DNA of 64,000 nucleotides, taken from contig CAZIOS010000013.1 in assembly GCA_964540905.1 (NCBI GenBank), forward strand, positions 1 through 64,000. The letters run 5' to 3'. Below the pieces are notes generated by a model that saw nothing but the letters and a program-made list of their open reading frames with translations, was not told the origin of the DNA and made no database searches. This stretch comes from VAYN01 sp964540905. Its GTDB lineage: Bacteria > Actinomycetota > Thermoleophilia > Solirubrobacterales > 70-9. Numbering within the stretch: position 1 is the stretch's first letter; every line of letters begins with the position of its first letter. This document shows, in pieces, positions 26,343 through 34,164 of the stretch. A program made the translations under genes and the position numbers.

Positions 26343-27034
26343 GGGCGGGCGGCCCACTCGCCGACGCGCCCACCGTGCTGGTCACGGCGGTCGGCGCTGC
26401 CGAGGGCGCGCGGGGTGCCGCCGCGGCGCTGGCCTGCGCGGGCGCCGACGTCGACCGGGCGGCGCTGCTGGTCGAGCTGGGAGGGCGGCCACCGCGCCCG
26501 ACCCTGCTCGCCTCGGCGGCGGCGCAGCGGCTCGAGGAGCGCCTGGCGGCGCACCTGCCGCGGGTACGGGTCGCCGCCCGCGGCGAGGTCTGCCAGCTCG
26601 CCGCCGCAGCGGACGCCGAGGGCCTCGCCGCTGCCGCCGCGGCGGTGACCGTCGCCCGCGGTGCGGTGGCGGTGCTGCGACTGCCACCGGCGCTGCTGCG
26701 GACGGCGCTCGCCGACGGCTCCGGCCCACGTCCCGCGGGCGTCCTGCTGCGCGCCGACATCGTCGCCAACCGCCCGCTGCTGGCCCTGACCGTGCGCGAC
26801 CTGATCGACCGCGACCTCGCCGTCGCGGTGCTCAAGCGGCGGCTGAGCTGGGTCGCCGAGCGCCGCGCCCTCTTCGGCGCCCTGCCGGCCGACGCGGCGG
26901 GGGGTCTGCCTCTTTTTGTCCGAGATCGACTGCTCTGCGCCCAGTGCTACCTTGATCTCGATGACCCGGAAGCTAACTCAGGACGAGTTACAGAGCCAGA
27001 GCGGAGAGATCATGCGGGCGCTGGATCGAGGTGA
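26339..27034 (+). CDS. Degenerate MinD/CpaE-like protein with displaced C-terminus
   Basis: 231 residues. The start LVTAVGAAEGARGAAAALA resembles the P-loop region of MinD/CpaE-type ATPases, but the Walker A Lys-Ser/Thr is missing. ALLVELGGRPPRPTLLA fits the following strand. It is coupled to the TadE-like gene (GTGA), as CpaE-type proteins are in tad clusters. The last 35 or so residues, from about LFVRDRLLCAQCYLDL, overlap the antitoxin gene and differ in composition, suggesting that a toxin-antitoxin module displaced the native end. ATPase activity is not expected. Confidence 0.55.
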   Translation: MRAGGPLADAPTVLVTAVGAAEGARGAAAALACAGADVDRAALLVELGGRPPRPTLLASAAAQRLEERLAAHLPRVRVAARGEVCQLAAAADAEGLAAAAAAVTVARGAVAVLRLPPALLRTALADGSGPRPAGVLLRADIVANRPLLALTVRDLIDRDLAVAVLKRRLSWVAERRALFGALPADAAGGLPLFVRDRLLCAQCYLDLDDPEANSGRVTEPERRDHAGAGSR

Positions 27035-27227
27035 GGACTTCCTCCTTATCCGCAACGGCCGTCCGATCGGCGAACTGCGTCCAGTACGCGGCCCCTATTT
27101 CGTCCGAACCGCAGATCTGCAGGCCGCCATGGCCAAGGCACCGCGGATCGACTATGGGCGCCTCCGAGCCGACATCGATGCCTTTGTCGACCAGGATCCG
27201 ACGCCCCGCTGCTGGGACGACTTCTGA
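26961..27227 (+). CDS. Phd/YefM-type antitoxin
   Basis: 88 residues. TQDELQSQSGEIMRALDRGEDFLLIRNGRPIGELRPV follows the Phd/YefM pattern (a short strand, helix, then the VTRNGKPVAVL-like strand) that forms the DNA-binding dimer, with a C-terminal part that would wrap the toxin. The PIN gene overlaps its end. ATG at 26961 opens the conserved region. The gene overlaps the preceding reading frame by 74 bp, fitting a later insertion. Confidence 0.8.
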   Translation: MTRKLTQDELQSQSGEIMRALDRGEDFLLIRNGRPIGELRPVRGPYFVRTADLQAAMAKAPRIDYGRLRADIDAFVDQDPTPRCWDDF

Positions 27228-27624
27228 TCTCGGGCTGATCGACACGTCGGTGGCAGTTGCCCTTGAGTTGCTTGATCTCTCGCGCCTCCCATTTGTCTCA
27301 GCCGTTTCCGCATTGACACTCGCCGAGCTCAACTCGGGCTTGTACGCGGCACCAGATGAGGCGGAGCGTGCACGCCGTCAGAGCAATCTCCAGCAAATGG
27401 AGTCGAAGGTCCTGACACTTCCATTCGACTCGGTCTGCGCTCGGGCCTTCGGGCGAGTCTTTGCCGCAGTTGCAGCAATTGGCCGGAAGCCCCGGGGGCC
27501 CCGTTCAATCGACCTCATGATCGCCGCCACGGCGCTGGCCCACCAGCTGCCGCTCTACACCCTCAACGCCGCCGACCTGCGCGGCCTCGGCGAGCTGATC
27601 GAGATCGTCGACCTCGGTCAGTAG
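27178..27624 (+). CDS. PIN-domain (VapC-like) toxin
   Basis: About 148 residues. The acidic active site of PIN ribonucleases is visible: LIDTSVAVA, TLAELNSGLY, RSIDLMIAATA and YTLNAADL. It cleaves RNA when freed from its antitoxin partner. The start is uncertain: ATG 27178 or TTG 27184 lie within the antitoxin gene, and no canonical start lies close to LIDTS. Codons up to about 27520 are less GC-rich than in neighbouring genes, while the last 35 codons look host-like. The stop overlaps the facing gene's end by 7 bp. Confidence 0.8.
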   Translation: MPLSTRIRRPAAGTTSDLGLIDTSVAVALELLDLSRLPFVSAVSALTLAELNSGLYAAPDEAERARRQSNLQQMESKVLTLPFDSVCARAFGRVFAAVAAIGRKPRGPRSIDLMIAATALAHQLPLYTLNAADLRGLGELIEIVDLGQ

Positions 27625-28115
27625 GGGTACGTCGGTTCTTCTGGCTGGGGGTGCGGTTCCGAGCTGGTTTTGGCCAGCGCGGCGGCGTGCCAGGTGCCGA
27701 CGTCCTTGATCCCCTCGCCGTTGGCATCGCCCTTCTTCGAGTCGCCGCTGAAGCTGTAGAGCGGGCGGCCCCTGTAGGTGACCTGGGTCCGGCCGTCGGG
27801 GCGCATCACGGTGCCGAGCTTGGCAGGGCCGATCGGCTTGACGCCGGCCGGCACCACCAGTGGGTGCCAGGCCGAGAGGCAGGAGCCGGTGCAGATGAAC
27901 CTGCCGTGGGTCTCGGCGCTGAGGCTGTAGAGGGTGCGGCCCCCGGTCGTGGTCAGGACCGTCTCTTCGAGCGTCGCGTTTTGCGCCTGCTTCGCCACCA
28001 GCTTGGTGGTTGCCGCGCCAGCGCCGGTCGGGATGGCGAGCGCGATTGCCGCCGCCGTCAGCAGGCAGAGGAGTCGGGCAACGGGGCGGGAGAGGCGCGT
28101 GGGTGCGAGGCGCAT
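27618..28115 (-). CDS. Secreted COG4315-type repeat protein
   Basis: 165 residues with a signal peptide (about residues 1-34, ending GAGA). Two copies of a repeat are seen: GRTLYSLSAETHGRFICTG and GRPLYSFSGDSKKGDANG, each followed by W-containing segments (CLSAWHPL, VGTWHAAAL). This is the COG4315 pattern of predicted secreted lipoproteins, but no lipobox Cys is present. Function unknown. ATG start with AAGGAGCTCC directly upstream. It converges on the PIN gene. Confidence 0.75.
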   Translation of the reverse strand: MRLAPTRLSRPVARLLCLLTAAAIALAIPTGAGAATTKLVAKQAQNATLEETVLTTTGGRTLYSLSAETHGRFICTGSCLSAWHPLVVPAGVKPIGPAKLGTVMRPDGRTQVTYRGRPLYSFSGDSKKGDANGEGIKDVGTWHAAALAKTSSEPHPQPEEPTYPY

Positions 28116-28233
28116 GGAGCTCCTTGGGTCGAGGCCGGTTCAACCGGTCTACGGCGCGGGCCCGGCAAAGGTTCGGTTCCGGTGGCCGAAGGCGCGAAGT
28201 CTCCACTTGCCTGACCCGGAATTGCTCACCTGA

Positions 28234-28267
28234 GCGCGCCACACGTGCGCCTTTGCCCGGCAGCGTT
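28234..28267 (+). promoter_or_regulatory. 34-bp element shared by two pilus-type genes (copy 2)
   Basis: Second copy of the element at 25625-25658, 28 of 34 positions identical, with the core GCGCGCCACACGTGCGC containing CACGTG. It ends 7 bp before the ATG at 28275. Confidence 0.5.
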
Positions 28268-28274
28268 CGCGGAC

Positions 28275-29627
28275 ATGGAAGCCGAGCGGCGGAGAGTGGG
28301 GAGGGGGAGGGACGAGGAGCGAGGGCAGGCCCTGCTGCTCGCGATCGGCGCGATCTTCGTCCTGCTCACCGGTGCCCTCGCCCTGGTCGCGATCGCCGGC
28401 GCGGTGACCGGGAAGGGGAGGGTGCAGCGGGCAGCCGACCTGGCGGCGATCTCGGCGGCGCGTTCGCTGCGCGACGAGCTGCCGCGGCTGCTCTCGCCGC
28501 CGACCCTGCCGAACGGGATGCCGAACCCGTCGCACATCGGCAAGGCGCTCTACCTGGCGCGGGCGCGGCTGGCGGCGACGGAAGCCGGCAGGGCGAACGG
28601 CGTCGATCCGGACCGCTTGCGGCTCGACTTCCCCGACGCCAGCTCGTTCGCGCCGGTGCGGGCGAGGGCGACGGTGGTCGCGCGCCTCGACCTTCCCGGC
28701 AGCCGCACGGCGGTCGAAGCGTCGGCCGTGGCCGAAGCCGCCGCGCCCGCCAGCGGAGCCGCCGGGATGCCGGCGATGGCCAGCGGCGGCGGCTACAGCG
28801 GCCCGCTCGTATACCGCAACGGCGAGGGCATGCGCCCGGACGTCGCCGCCGCCTTCGACCGCATGACCGTCGCCGCCCACGCCGCCGGGATCGCCCTTGT
28901 CGTCGTCTCCGGCTTCCGCTCCGACGCCGAACAGGCGGCGCTGTTCGCCGCCCATCCCGATCCGCAGTGGGTGGCGCCGCCCGGCCACTCGCTGCACCGC
29001 TGCGCCACCGAGCTCGACCTCGGCCCCAGCGACGCCTATTCCTGGCTCGCCGCCAACGCCGGCCGCTTCGGCTTCGTCCAGCGCTACAGCTGGGAGGCCT
29101 GGCACTACGGCTTCGACCGCCCGCCGGCGCCCTGCTCGGAGGCCGGCAACGCCGTCGGCCCGGGCAGCGACGGAGCGCTCGCTTCGAGCTCCCTGCCCGC
29201 GTTCGTTCCCAGCCAGTTCCGCCAGCCGATCCTCCGCGCCGCCGCCCACTGGGGCGTCTCCGCGGCGCTGCTGGCCGGGCAGCTGATGGCCGAGTCCGGG
29301 TTCGATCCCAACGCCGGCTCGCCCGCAGGCGCGGAGGGCATCGCCCAGTTCATGCCCGCGACCGCCGCCGCCTACGGCCTCACCGACCCCTTCGACCCGG
29401 TCGCCGCGATCGACGCCGAGGCCCACCTGATGGCGGACCTGATCCGCCGGTTCGGCTCCCCCGAGCTCGCCCTCGCCGCCTACAACGCCGGCCCCGCCCC
29501 GGTCGAAGCCTGCCACTGCATCCCCGCTTACCCCGAGACCCAGGCCTACGTCACCCGCATCCTCGCCCTGATCGGCGGCGCCGGCACCGCCGTCGTTCCC
29601 AGCTTCGAAGTGAGGCTGGTGGCATGA
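28275..29627 (+). CDS. TadG-like anchor fused to D,D-carboxypeptidase (VanY) and lytic transglycosylase domains
   Basis: About 450 residues. The N-terminus (ERGQALLLAIGAIFVLLTG, then RVQRAADLAAISAARSL) is a TadG-type membrane anchor. The middle (about 190-300) is a VanY/D-Ala-D-Ala carboxypeptidase with VSGFRSDAEQAALF, the zinc-site HSLHRCATELDL and WEAWHYGF. The C-terminal part (about 315-440) is an SLT transglycosylase with LMAESGFDPNAGSPAGAEGIAQFMPATAAAYG, the catalytic Glu in AESGF, and LALAAYNAGP. The protein would anchor two peptidoglycan-cutting activities outside the membrane next to pilus components. ATG 28275 is preferred over GTG 28245, which lies within the shared upstream element. 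Confidence 0.85.
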   Translation: MEAERRRVGRGRDEERGQALLLAIGAIFVLLTGALALVAIAGAVTGKGRVQRAADLAAISAARSLRDELPRLLSPPTLPNGMPNPSHIGKALYLARARLAATEAGRANGVDPDRLRLDFPDASSFAPVRARATVVARLDLPGSRTAVEASAVAEAAAPASGAAGMPAMASGGGYSGPLVYRNGEGMRPDVAAAFDRMTVAAHAAGIALVVVSGFRSDAEQAALFAAHPDPQWVAPPGHSLHRCATELDLGPSDAYSWLAANAGRFGFVQRYSWEAWHYGFDRPPAPCSEAGNAVGPGSDGALASSSLPAFVPSQFRQPILRAAAHWGVSAALLAGQLMAESGFDPNAGSPAGAEGIAQFMPATAAAYGLTDPFDPVAAIDAEAHLMADLIRRFGSPELALAAYNAGPAPVEACHCIPAYPETQAYVTRILALIGGAGTAVVPSFEVRLVA

Positions 29628-29676
29628 AGACGATGGACGCTCCCCCGCGGTCGTACTTGCCCATGGATGTGTGGCA

Positions 29677-29694
29677 ATACACATCAGGGTGTAT
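29677..29694. promoter_or_regulatory. Candidate operator of the VapBC-type module
   Basis: ATACAC (29677-29682) and GTGTAT (29689-29694) form an inverted repeat with a 6-bp spacer, ending 10 bp before the antitoxin GTG. VapB-type antitoxins usually repress their own promoter at such sites. Confidence 0.5.
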
Positions 29695-29704
29695 CCTGCC
29701 TGAG

Positions 29705-29929
29705 GTGACTCGAACCAATATCGAGATCGACGATCAGCTGATCGATCGGGCGATGCGCCTCTACCGCCTGCCCAGCAAGCGTGAGGCCGTCGACCTGGCC
29801 CTGCGCAGGCTCGTCGGCGAACCGATGAGCCGGGCCGAGGCGCTGGAGGCGGAGGGAACCGGCTGGGGTGGCGCCCTCGACGAGATCCGTGCCCGAGAAG
29901 AGATCCCGAGCGGTGATACTGGTCGATAG
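29705..29929 (+). CDS. VapB-type antitoxin
   Basis: 74 residues. TRTNIEIDDQLIDRAMRLY then PSKREAVDLALRRLV is the ribbon-helix-helix pattern of VapB (MRTNI-IDD-LI-A-K-T-A-V-ALR-L). The acidic/hydrophobic C-terminus should bind the toxin. GTG start after TGAG, coupled to VapC by a 17-bp overlap. Confidence 0.85.
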   Translation: MTRTNIEIDDQLIDRAMRLYRLPSKREAVDLALRRLVGEPMSRAEALEAEGTGWGGALDEIRAREEIPSGDTGR

Positions 29930-30323
29930 CTCCGCCTGGGTGGAGTTCCTGCGCGGCACCGGCAGCCCCACTCACCTGCGGCTCCGCTCGGAGCTGGAGG
30001 CGGGTACCGAGCTCGCGTCCACCGACGTGATCGTGATGGAGATCCTTGCCGGCGCTCGCGACGACGCCGACCGGGACCGGCTGCGGCGCCTGCTCTACGG
30101 CCTCGAGTTCCTCGCGGTCGAGGGGCCGGCCGACTACGAACGCGCCGCCGAGCTGTATCGGCTCTGCCGCAGGGGTGGGGAGACGCCGCGCAAGCTGACC
30201 GACTGCCTGATCGCCGCGGTCGCGATCCGCGCCGGCGCGAAGCTGCTCTGCGACGACGCCGATTTCGTCACCATTGCGCGGCACGCCCCGCTGCGGCTGG
30301 TCGACCGACCGAGGGCCGGATAG
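29913..30323 (+). CDS. VapC-type PIN-domain ribonuclease toxin
   Basis: 136 residues. The PIN acidic residues are in ILVDSSAWVEFLRG, VIVMEILAGARD, KLTDCLIAAVAIR and LLCDDADFVTIA, matching active VapC. Second toxin-antitoxin module in 4 kb. It starts at GTG 29913 inside the antitoxin gene. Confidence 0.88.
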   Translation: MILVDSSAWVEFLRGTGSPTHLRLRSELEAGTELASTDVIVMEILAGARDDADRDRLRRLLYGLEFLAVEGPADYERAAELYRLCRRGGETPRKLTDCLIAAVAIRAGAKLLCDDADFVTIARHAPLRLVDRPRAG

Positions 30324-30334
30324 ACTGCCGCGCG

Positions 30335-30808
30335 ATGGCAACCGTCGAGGTACAGGGCGTCGAGGGGATGCAGGCTCTGGTCGGGCGGGAGATCGGCCCG
30401 AGCGAGTGGCGCACCGTCACCCAGGAGGACATCGACACCTTCGCCGGGCTCTCCGGCGACCACCAGTGGATCCACGTCGATGTCGAGCGGGCCAGGTCCG
30501 AGAGCCCCTTCGGCACCACGATCGCCCACGGCAACCTCACCCTCTCGCTGGTCGACGGCTTCCGCGACGAGCTGATCTCCTCCAGCGGCTTCGCGCTTGG
30601 CGTCAACTACGGCTGGAACAAGATCCGTTTCCCCGCCCCGGTGCCCGTCGACTCCAGGGTCCGCGCCCGCGCCGAGGTCGTCTCGGTCGAGGAGATCGGC
30701 GGCGGCTGGTGGCAGAACGTCACCCGCTTCACCCTCGAGGTCGAGGGCAACGAGAAGCCCTGCTTCGTCGGTGACAGCGTCACCCGCGTGATGGCGCCCG
30801 CCGGTTGA
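30335..30808 (+). CDS. MaoC-like (R)-specific enoyl-CoA hydratase
   Basis: 157 residues, single hot-dog fold. The hydratase motif is clear: DIDTFAGLSGDHQWIHVD with catalytic Asp and His, then FGTTIAHGNLTLSLV. It hydrates trans-2-enoyl-CoA in fatty acid or polyhydroxyalkanoate metabolism, or an equivalent thioester. It follows the VapC gene by 11 bp but is not functionally linked to it. ATG start. Confidence 0.85.
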   Translation: MATVEVQGVEGMQALVGREIGPSEWRTVTQEDIDTFAGLSGDHQWIHVDVERARSESPFGTTIAHGNLTLSLVDGFRDELISSSGFALGVNYGWNKIRFPAPVPVDSRVRARAEVVSVEEIGGGWWQNVTRFTLEVEGNEKPCFVGDSVTRVMAPAG

Positions 30809-30832
30809 CGGGCGCCCTTCGCACCTCTCCGG

Positions 30833-31294
30833 CTACTTGACGGTGAGGGTCCCTTCCATGCCGGCTTCGCGGTGGCCCGGCACGGTGCAGTAGAAGGTGT
30901 AGGTCCCGGCCTTGAGGGTGACGACGGTCGAGCTCGAGCCTTCGGTGACGAGTTCGGTCTGGCCGACCGTTTCGCCGCTGGAGCTTTCGATCGCGACGTC
31001 GTGGGCCAGGGGCTGGGGGTTCTTGAAGTCGATCGTCACCTTGCCGGCTTTGGCGGTGGCGGTTTTGGTCGTGTAGGCGAGTTCTCCGCCTGGGTCGGCT
31101 TCGATGTTGACGGTGGAGCTGGCGCCGGAGCCGCCTGAGGCTTCGCCGCCGCCGGCGCTGCCACCGCTTTCCGAGGTCGTTTCGGTGGCGGTCGATTCGG
31201 TCGATTCGGAGCTGCTGGAGGAGCTGCTGCTACCGCACGCGACCAGGGCGATCGAGGCGATAACTAGGGCAAGTGCGACTGCGACCTTCTTCAT
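30833..31294 (-). CDS. Cupredoxin-domain lipoprotein (plastocyanin-like)
   Basis: 153 residues. A lipoprotein signal with lipobox (ALVAC at Cys20) is followed by a Ser/Glu/Gly linker of about 40 residues and a cupredoxin domain. The type-1 copper ligands are visible: His in QPLAHDVAIE and Cys-His-Met in FYCTVPGHREAGMEG. It may carry electrons to or from a membrane copper or cytochrome enzyme; no partner is in the window. All Glu codons inspected are GAA. Confidence 0.85.
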   Translation of the reverse strand: MKKVAVALALVIASIALVACGSSSSSSSSESTESTATETTSESGGSAGGGEASGGSGASSTVNIEADPGGELAYTTKTATAKAGKVTIDFKNPQPLAHDVAIESSSGETVGQTELVTEGSSSTVVTLKAGTYTFYCTVPGHREAGMEGTLTVK

Positions 31295-31363
31295 CTGGGT
31301 CCTTTCCCGCGGGGACGGTCGGGTTGACTGTAGCTCGGATTACGACCGGGTCACCCAGTGGGT

Positions 31364-32188
31364 TCAGCGGCCGGCGAACTCGGGCTTGCCGCCGCCGAAG
31401 AAGGCCTCGACCCCGTTGCGGAGATCCTCGGTGGCCATGCTGTCGGCGATCCCGTGGCGCTCCAGCTGCAGGTGCTCGGTGAGGCTGTTCTCGAGGCTGA
31501 CGCCGCAGAGCCGCTTCGACATCCGCACGTAGTGGGGCGCCATCGCCGCCAGCTTCTCGGCCTTGGCCCGGGCCGCGCCCGCCAGCTCCTCCGCCGCGAC
31601 GACCTCGCGCACCAGGCCCTCCTCGAGCGCTTCGGCGGCACCGAGGTTGGGGTCCTCGAGCAGCAGTTCCAGCGCCCGGCTGGGGCCGACCACGCGCGGC
31701 AGGAAGTAGGTCATGCCGCCGTCGGGCGAGGCGCCGATGCGGCCGTAGGCGCAGGCGAGGAAGGCCGCCTCGGAGGCGATCCGGGTGTCGCAGGCGAGCG
31801 CCAGCGAGAAGCCGGCCCCGGCCGCCGGCCCGTTGATCGCGGCGATCACCGGGTAGGGGATCCGCCGCAGGTCGACGATCGCCGCGTGCAGCGCCTCGGC
31901 GCCGCGGCGCACTTCGGAGGGCAGGTCGATCTCCTCGTCCTCGACCCCTTTGCGGAACCAGGTGACGTCGCCGCCGGCGCAGAAGGCCTTGCCGGCGCCG
32001 GTCACGATCAGCGCCCGCAGCGGCGCCCGGTCGGCGAGCCAGGCGAAGGCGACGGTCAGCTCGCCGATCATCTCCGGGCTCATCGCGTTGAAGGCCTCGG
32101 GCCGGTTCAGGGTCAGGGTGCCGATCTCACCCTCGATCTCCAATTGCAGGGTGTTCAGCTGCGGCGGGCTCAGGGTCTGGCTGGTCAA
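31364..32188 (-). CDS. Enoyl-CoA hydratase/isomerase family protein
   Basis: 274 residues, crotonase fold. TLNRPEAFNAMSPEM, the oxyanion-hole segments GAGKAFCAGGD and AINGPAAGAGFSLALACD, and GRIGASPDGGMTYFLPRVVG are conserved. The catalytic Glu pair of true hydratases is not both evident (positions read AAGAGFSLA and GASPDGG), so isomerase or hydratase cannot be separated. The start diverges from uvrC. Confidence 0.85.
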   Translation of the reverse strand: MTSQTLSPPQLNTLQLEIEGEIGTLTLNRPEAFNAMSPEMIGELTVAFAWLADRAPLRALIVTGAGKAFCAGGDVTWFRKGVEDEEIDLPSEVRRGAEALHAAIVDLRRIPYPVIAAINGPAAGAGFSLALACDTRIASEAAFLACAYGRIGASPDGGMTYFLPRVVGPSRALELLLEDPNLGAAEALEEGLVREVVAAEELAGAARAKAEKLAAMAPHYVRMSKRLCGVSLENSLTEHLQLERHGIADSMATEDLRNGVEAFFGGGKPEFAGR

Positions 32189-32258
32189 TGTGCGCTCTCC
32201 GTGTTGGCGTTCGTGGCGTCAGTTTGGCCGAGTGGCCAGCAGCCTACCCTGTGCCCAT

Positions 32259-34151
32259 ATGGCGAAAGCGGGTGACAAGGGCGGCCTCTCGCGGGCCGAG
32301 CGGATCGCGCAGCAGCGCCGGGCGCTGCCCGACTCGCCCGGCGTCTACCTCTTCCACGGCAAGGGCGACGAGCTGCTCTACGTCGGCAAGGCGCGCTCGA
32401 TCCGCAAACGCGTCGCCTCCCATTTCTCCGGCGGCGAGCCGCGTCTGACCTCGCGGATCGAGCGGATCGACACCCTGGTCACCGCCAACGAGGTCGAGGC
32501 GCTGCTGGCCGAGCAGAGCTTCATCAAGCGCCACCGGCCGCGCTTCAACATCCGCCTGCGCGACGACAAGTCCTACCCCTACGTCGCCGTCAGCCTCGAC
32601 GAGGAGTACCCGCGGGTCTACTTCACCCGCGAGAAGCACCGCGCCGGCCGCGCCTACTTCGGCCCCTTCTCCAGCGCCAAGCGGGTGCGGGAGACGCTCG
32701 ACCTGCTCGGCAAGCTGTTCCAGTTCCGCACCTGCGAGGGGGTCGAGCCGGGCCGGCGTTCCGGCAGCCCCTGCCTCGACTACTACATCAAGCGCTGCGG
32801 GGCGCCCTGCGTCGGCCACGTCAGCCAGGAGGAGTACCGGCGCAACATCGAGGCGATCGTCGACTTCCTCTCCGGCCGCTACCGCCAGGTCGAGGCGGAG
32901 GAGGTGGCGAAGATGGAGGCCGCCGCCGCGGCCGAGGAATTCGAGCGCGCCGCCCTCCACCGCGACCGCCTCAAGGCGATCCGCTCGCTGTTCGAGCGCC
33001 AGCGCATCGCCGGCGGCTCGGTCGGCACCGCCGACCTGATCGGGGTCGCGGTCGAGGGCGCCGACGCCAACGCCCAGGTCTTCCAGGTCCGCGACGGCAT
33101 CCTCGCCGAGCGCCAGAGCTTCTACCTCGAGAACCAGGCCGAACGCGGCGTCGCCGAGGTCACCGAGGAGTTCATCGGCCAGTACTACTCGGCCTCGCCG
33201 GCGCTGCCGCCGATGATCGTCGTCGGACCCGAGCTGAGCGAGCGCGCCGGGCTGCTGGGGGAGGCGCTGAGCGAGCGCCGCGGCGCCCAGGTCGAGGTCC
33301 GCGCCGCCGAGCGCGGCGACAAACGGCGGCTGCGGGAGATGGCCGAGCGCAACGCCCGCCTCGCCCTCGACCAGGACCGGCTGCGGCGCGAGCACGGCCG
33401 CCAGCGCCGGGTCGAGTCGCTGACCTCGCTGGCCGCGGCGCTGGGGATGGAGGAGCTGCCGGTGCGGATCGAGGGCTTCGACATCTCCAACATCGGCGGC
33501 GAGCACACGGTCGCCTCGATGGTCGTCTTCGAGGGCGGGGCGCCGAAGAAGGCCGACTACCGGCGCTTCCGGGTCCGCGGCGAGAAGCGCGCCGGCGACA
33601 TCGGTCCCGACGACTTCGCCTCGATCGAGGAGGTGCTGGAGCGGCGGATCGCCCGCTACCTCGAGCAGGCCGACCTCTCGCCGCACGACGGCAAGCGCGA
33701 CGCCAGCTTCGCCTCGCTGCCCTCGCTGCTGATGATCGACGGCGGCAAGGGCCAGCTGGCGGCGGGGATGCGGGTGCTGCGGCCGTTCGTCGAGCGCGGC
33801 GTCACCGTCGTCAGCCTCGCCAAGCGCGAGGAGGAGGTCTTCGTCCCCGGCCGCTCGACCCCGCTCGACCTCGCCGCCGACTCGGAGGCCTCGAAGCTGC
33901 TGCAGCGGGTCCGCGACGAGGCGCACCGGTTCGCGATCGAACACCACCGCGGCCGCCGCGACCGGGCGATGACCGGCTCGGTCCTGGACGAGCTGAAGGG
34001 GGTCGGGCCGGCGCGCAAGCGGGCGCTGCTGCAGCACTTCGGCTCCCCCGAGCGCTTTCTCGCCGCCACCCGCGAGGAGCTCGAGGCGGTGCCCGGCCTG
34101 CCTGGCAAAGTAGGCCGCGAGATCCACGAGCAGCTGAACAGGACTGGATGA
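32259..34151 (+). CDS. uvrC: Excinuclease ABC subunit C
   Basis: 630 residues. GIY-YIG nuclease domain: SPGVYLFHGKGDELLYVGKA; UVR motif around YRQVEAEEVAKMEAAAAAEEFERAALHRDRL; the C-terminal RNase H-like nuclease starts IEGFDISNIGGEHTVASMVVF with catalytic Asp; and the helix-hairpin-helix LDELKGVGPARKRALLQHFG closes the protein. It makes the two incisions in nucleotide excision repair with UvrA and UvrB. ATG 32259 opens the conserved N-terminus; the upstream open frame is antisense to the hydratase gene. It is followed by rapZ after 13 bp. Confidence 0.95.
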   Translation: MAKAGDKGGLSRAERIAQQRRALPDSPGVYLFHGKGDELLYVGKARSIRKRVASHFSGGEPRLTSRIERIDTLVTANEVEALLAEQSFIKRHRPRFNIRLRDDKSYPYVAVSLDEEYPRVYFTREKHRAGRAYFGPFSSAKRVRETLDLLGKLFQFRTCEGVEPGRRSGSPCLDYYIKRCGAPCVGHVSQEEYRRNIEAIVDFLSGRYRQVEAEEVAKMEAAAAAEEFERAALHRDRLKAIRSLFERQRIAGGSVGTADLIGVAVEGADANAQVFQVRDGILAERQSFYLENQAERGVAEVTEEFIGQYYSASPALPPMIVVGPELSERAGLLGEALSERRGAQVEVRAAERGDKRRLREMAERNARLALDQDRLRREHGRQRRVESLTSLAAALGMEELPVRIEGFDISNIGGEHTVASMVVFEGGAPKKADYRRFRVRGEKRAGDIGPDDFASIEEVLERRIARYLEQADLSPHDGKRDASFASLPSLLMIDGGKGQLAAGMRVLRPFVERGVTVVSLAKREEEVFVPGRSTPLDLAADSEASKLLQRVRDEAHRFAIEHHRGRRDRAMTGSVLDELKGVGPARKRALLQHFGSPERFLAATREELEAVPGLPGKVGREIHEQLNRTG

Positions 34152-34164
34152 GGCGGGAGGGCAG

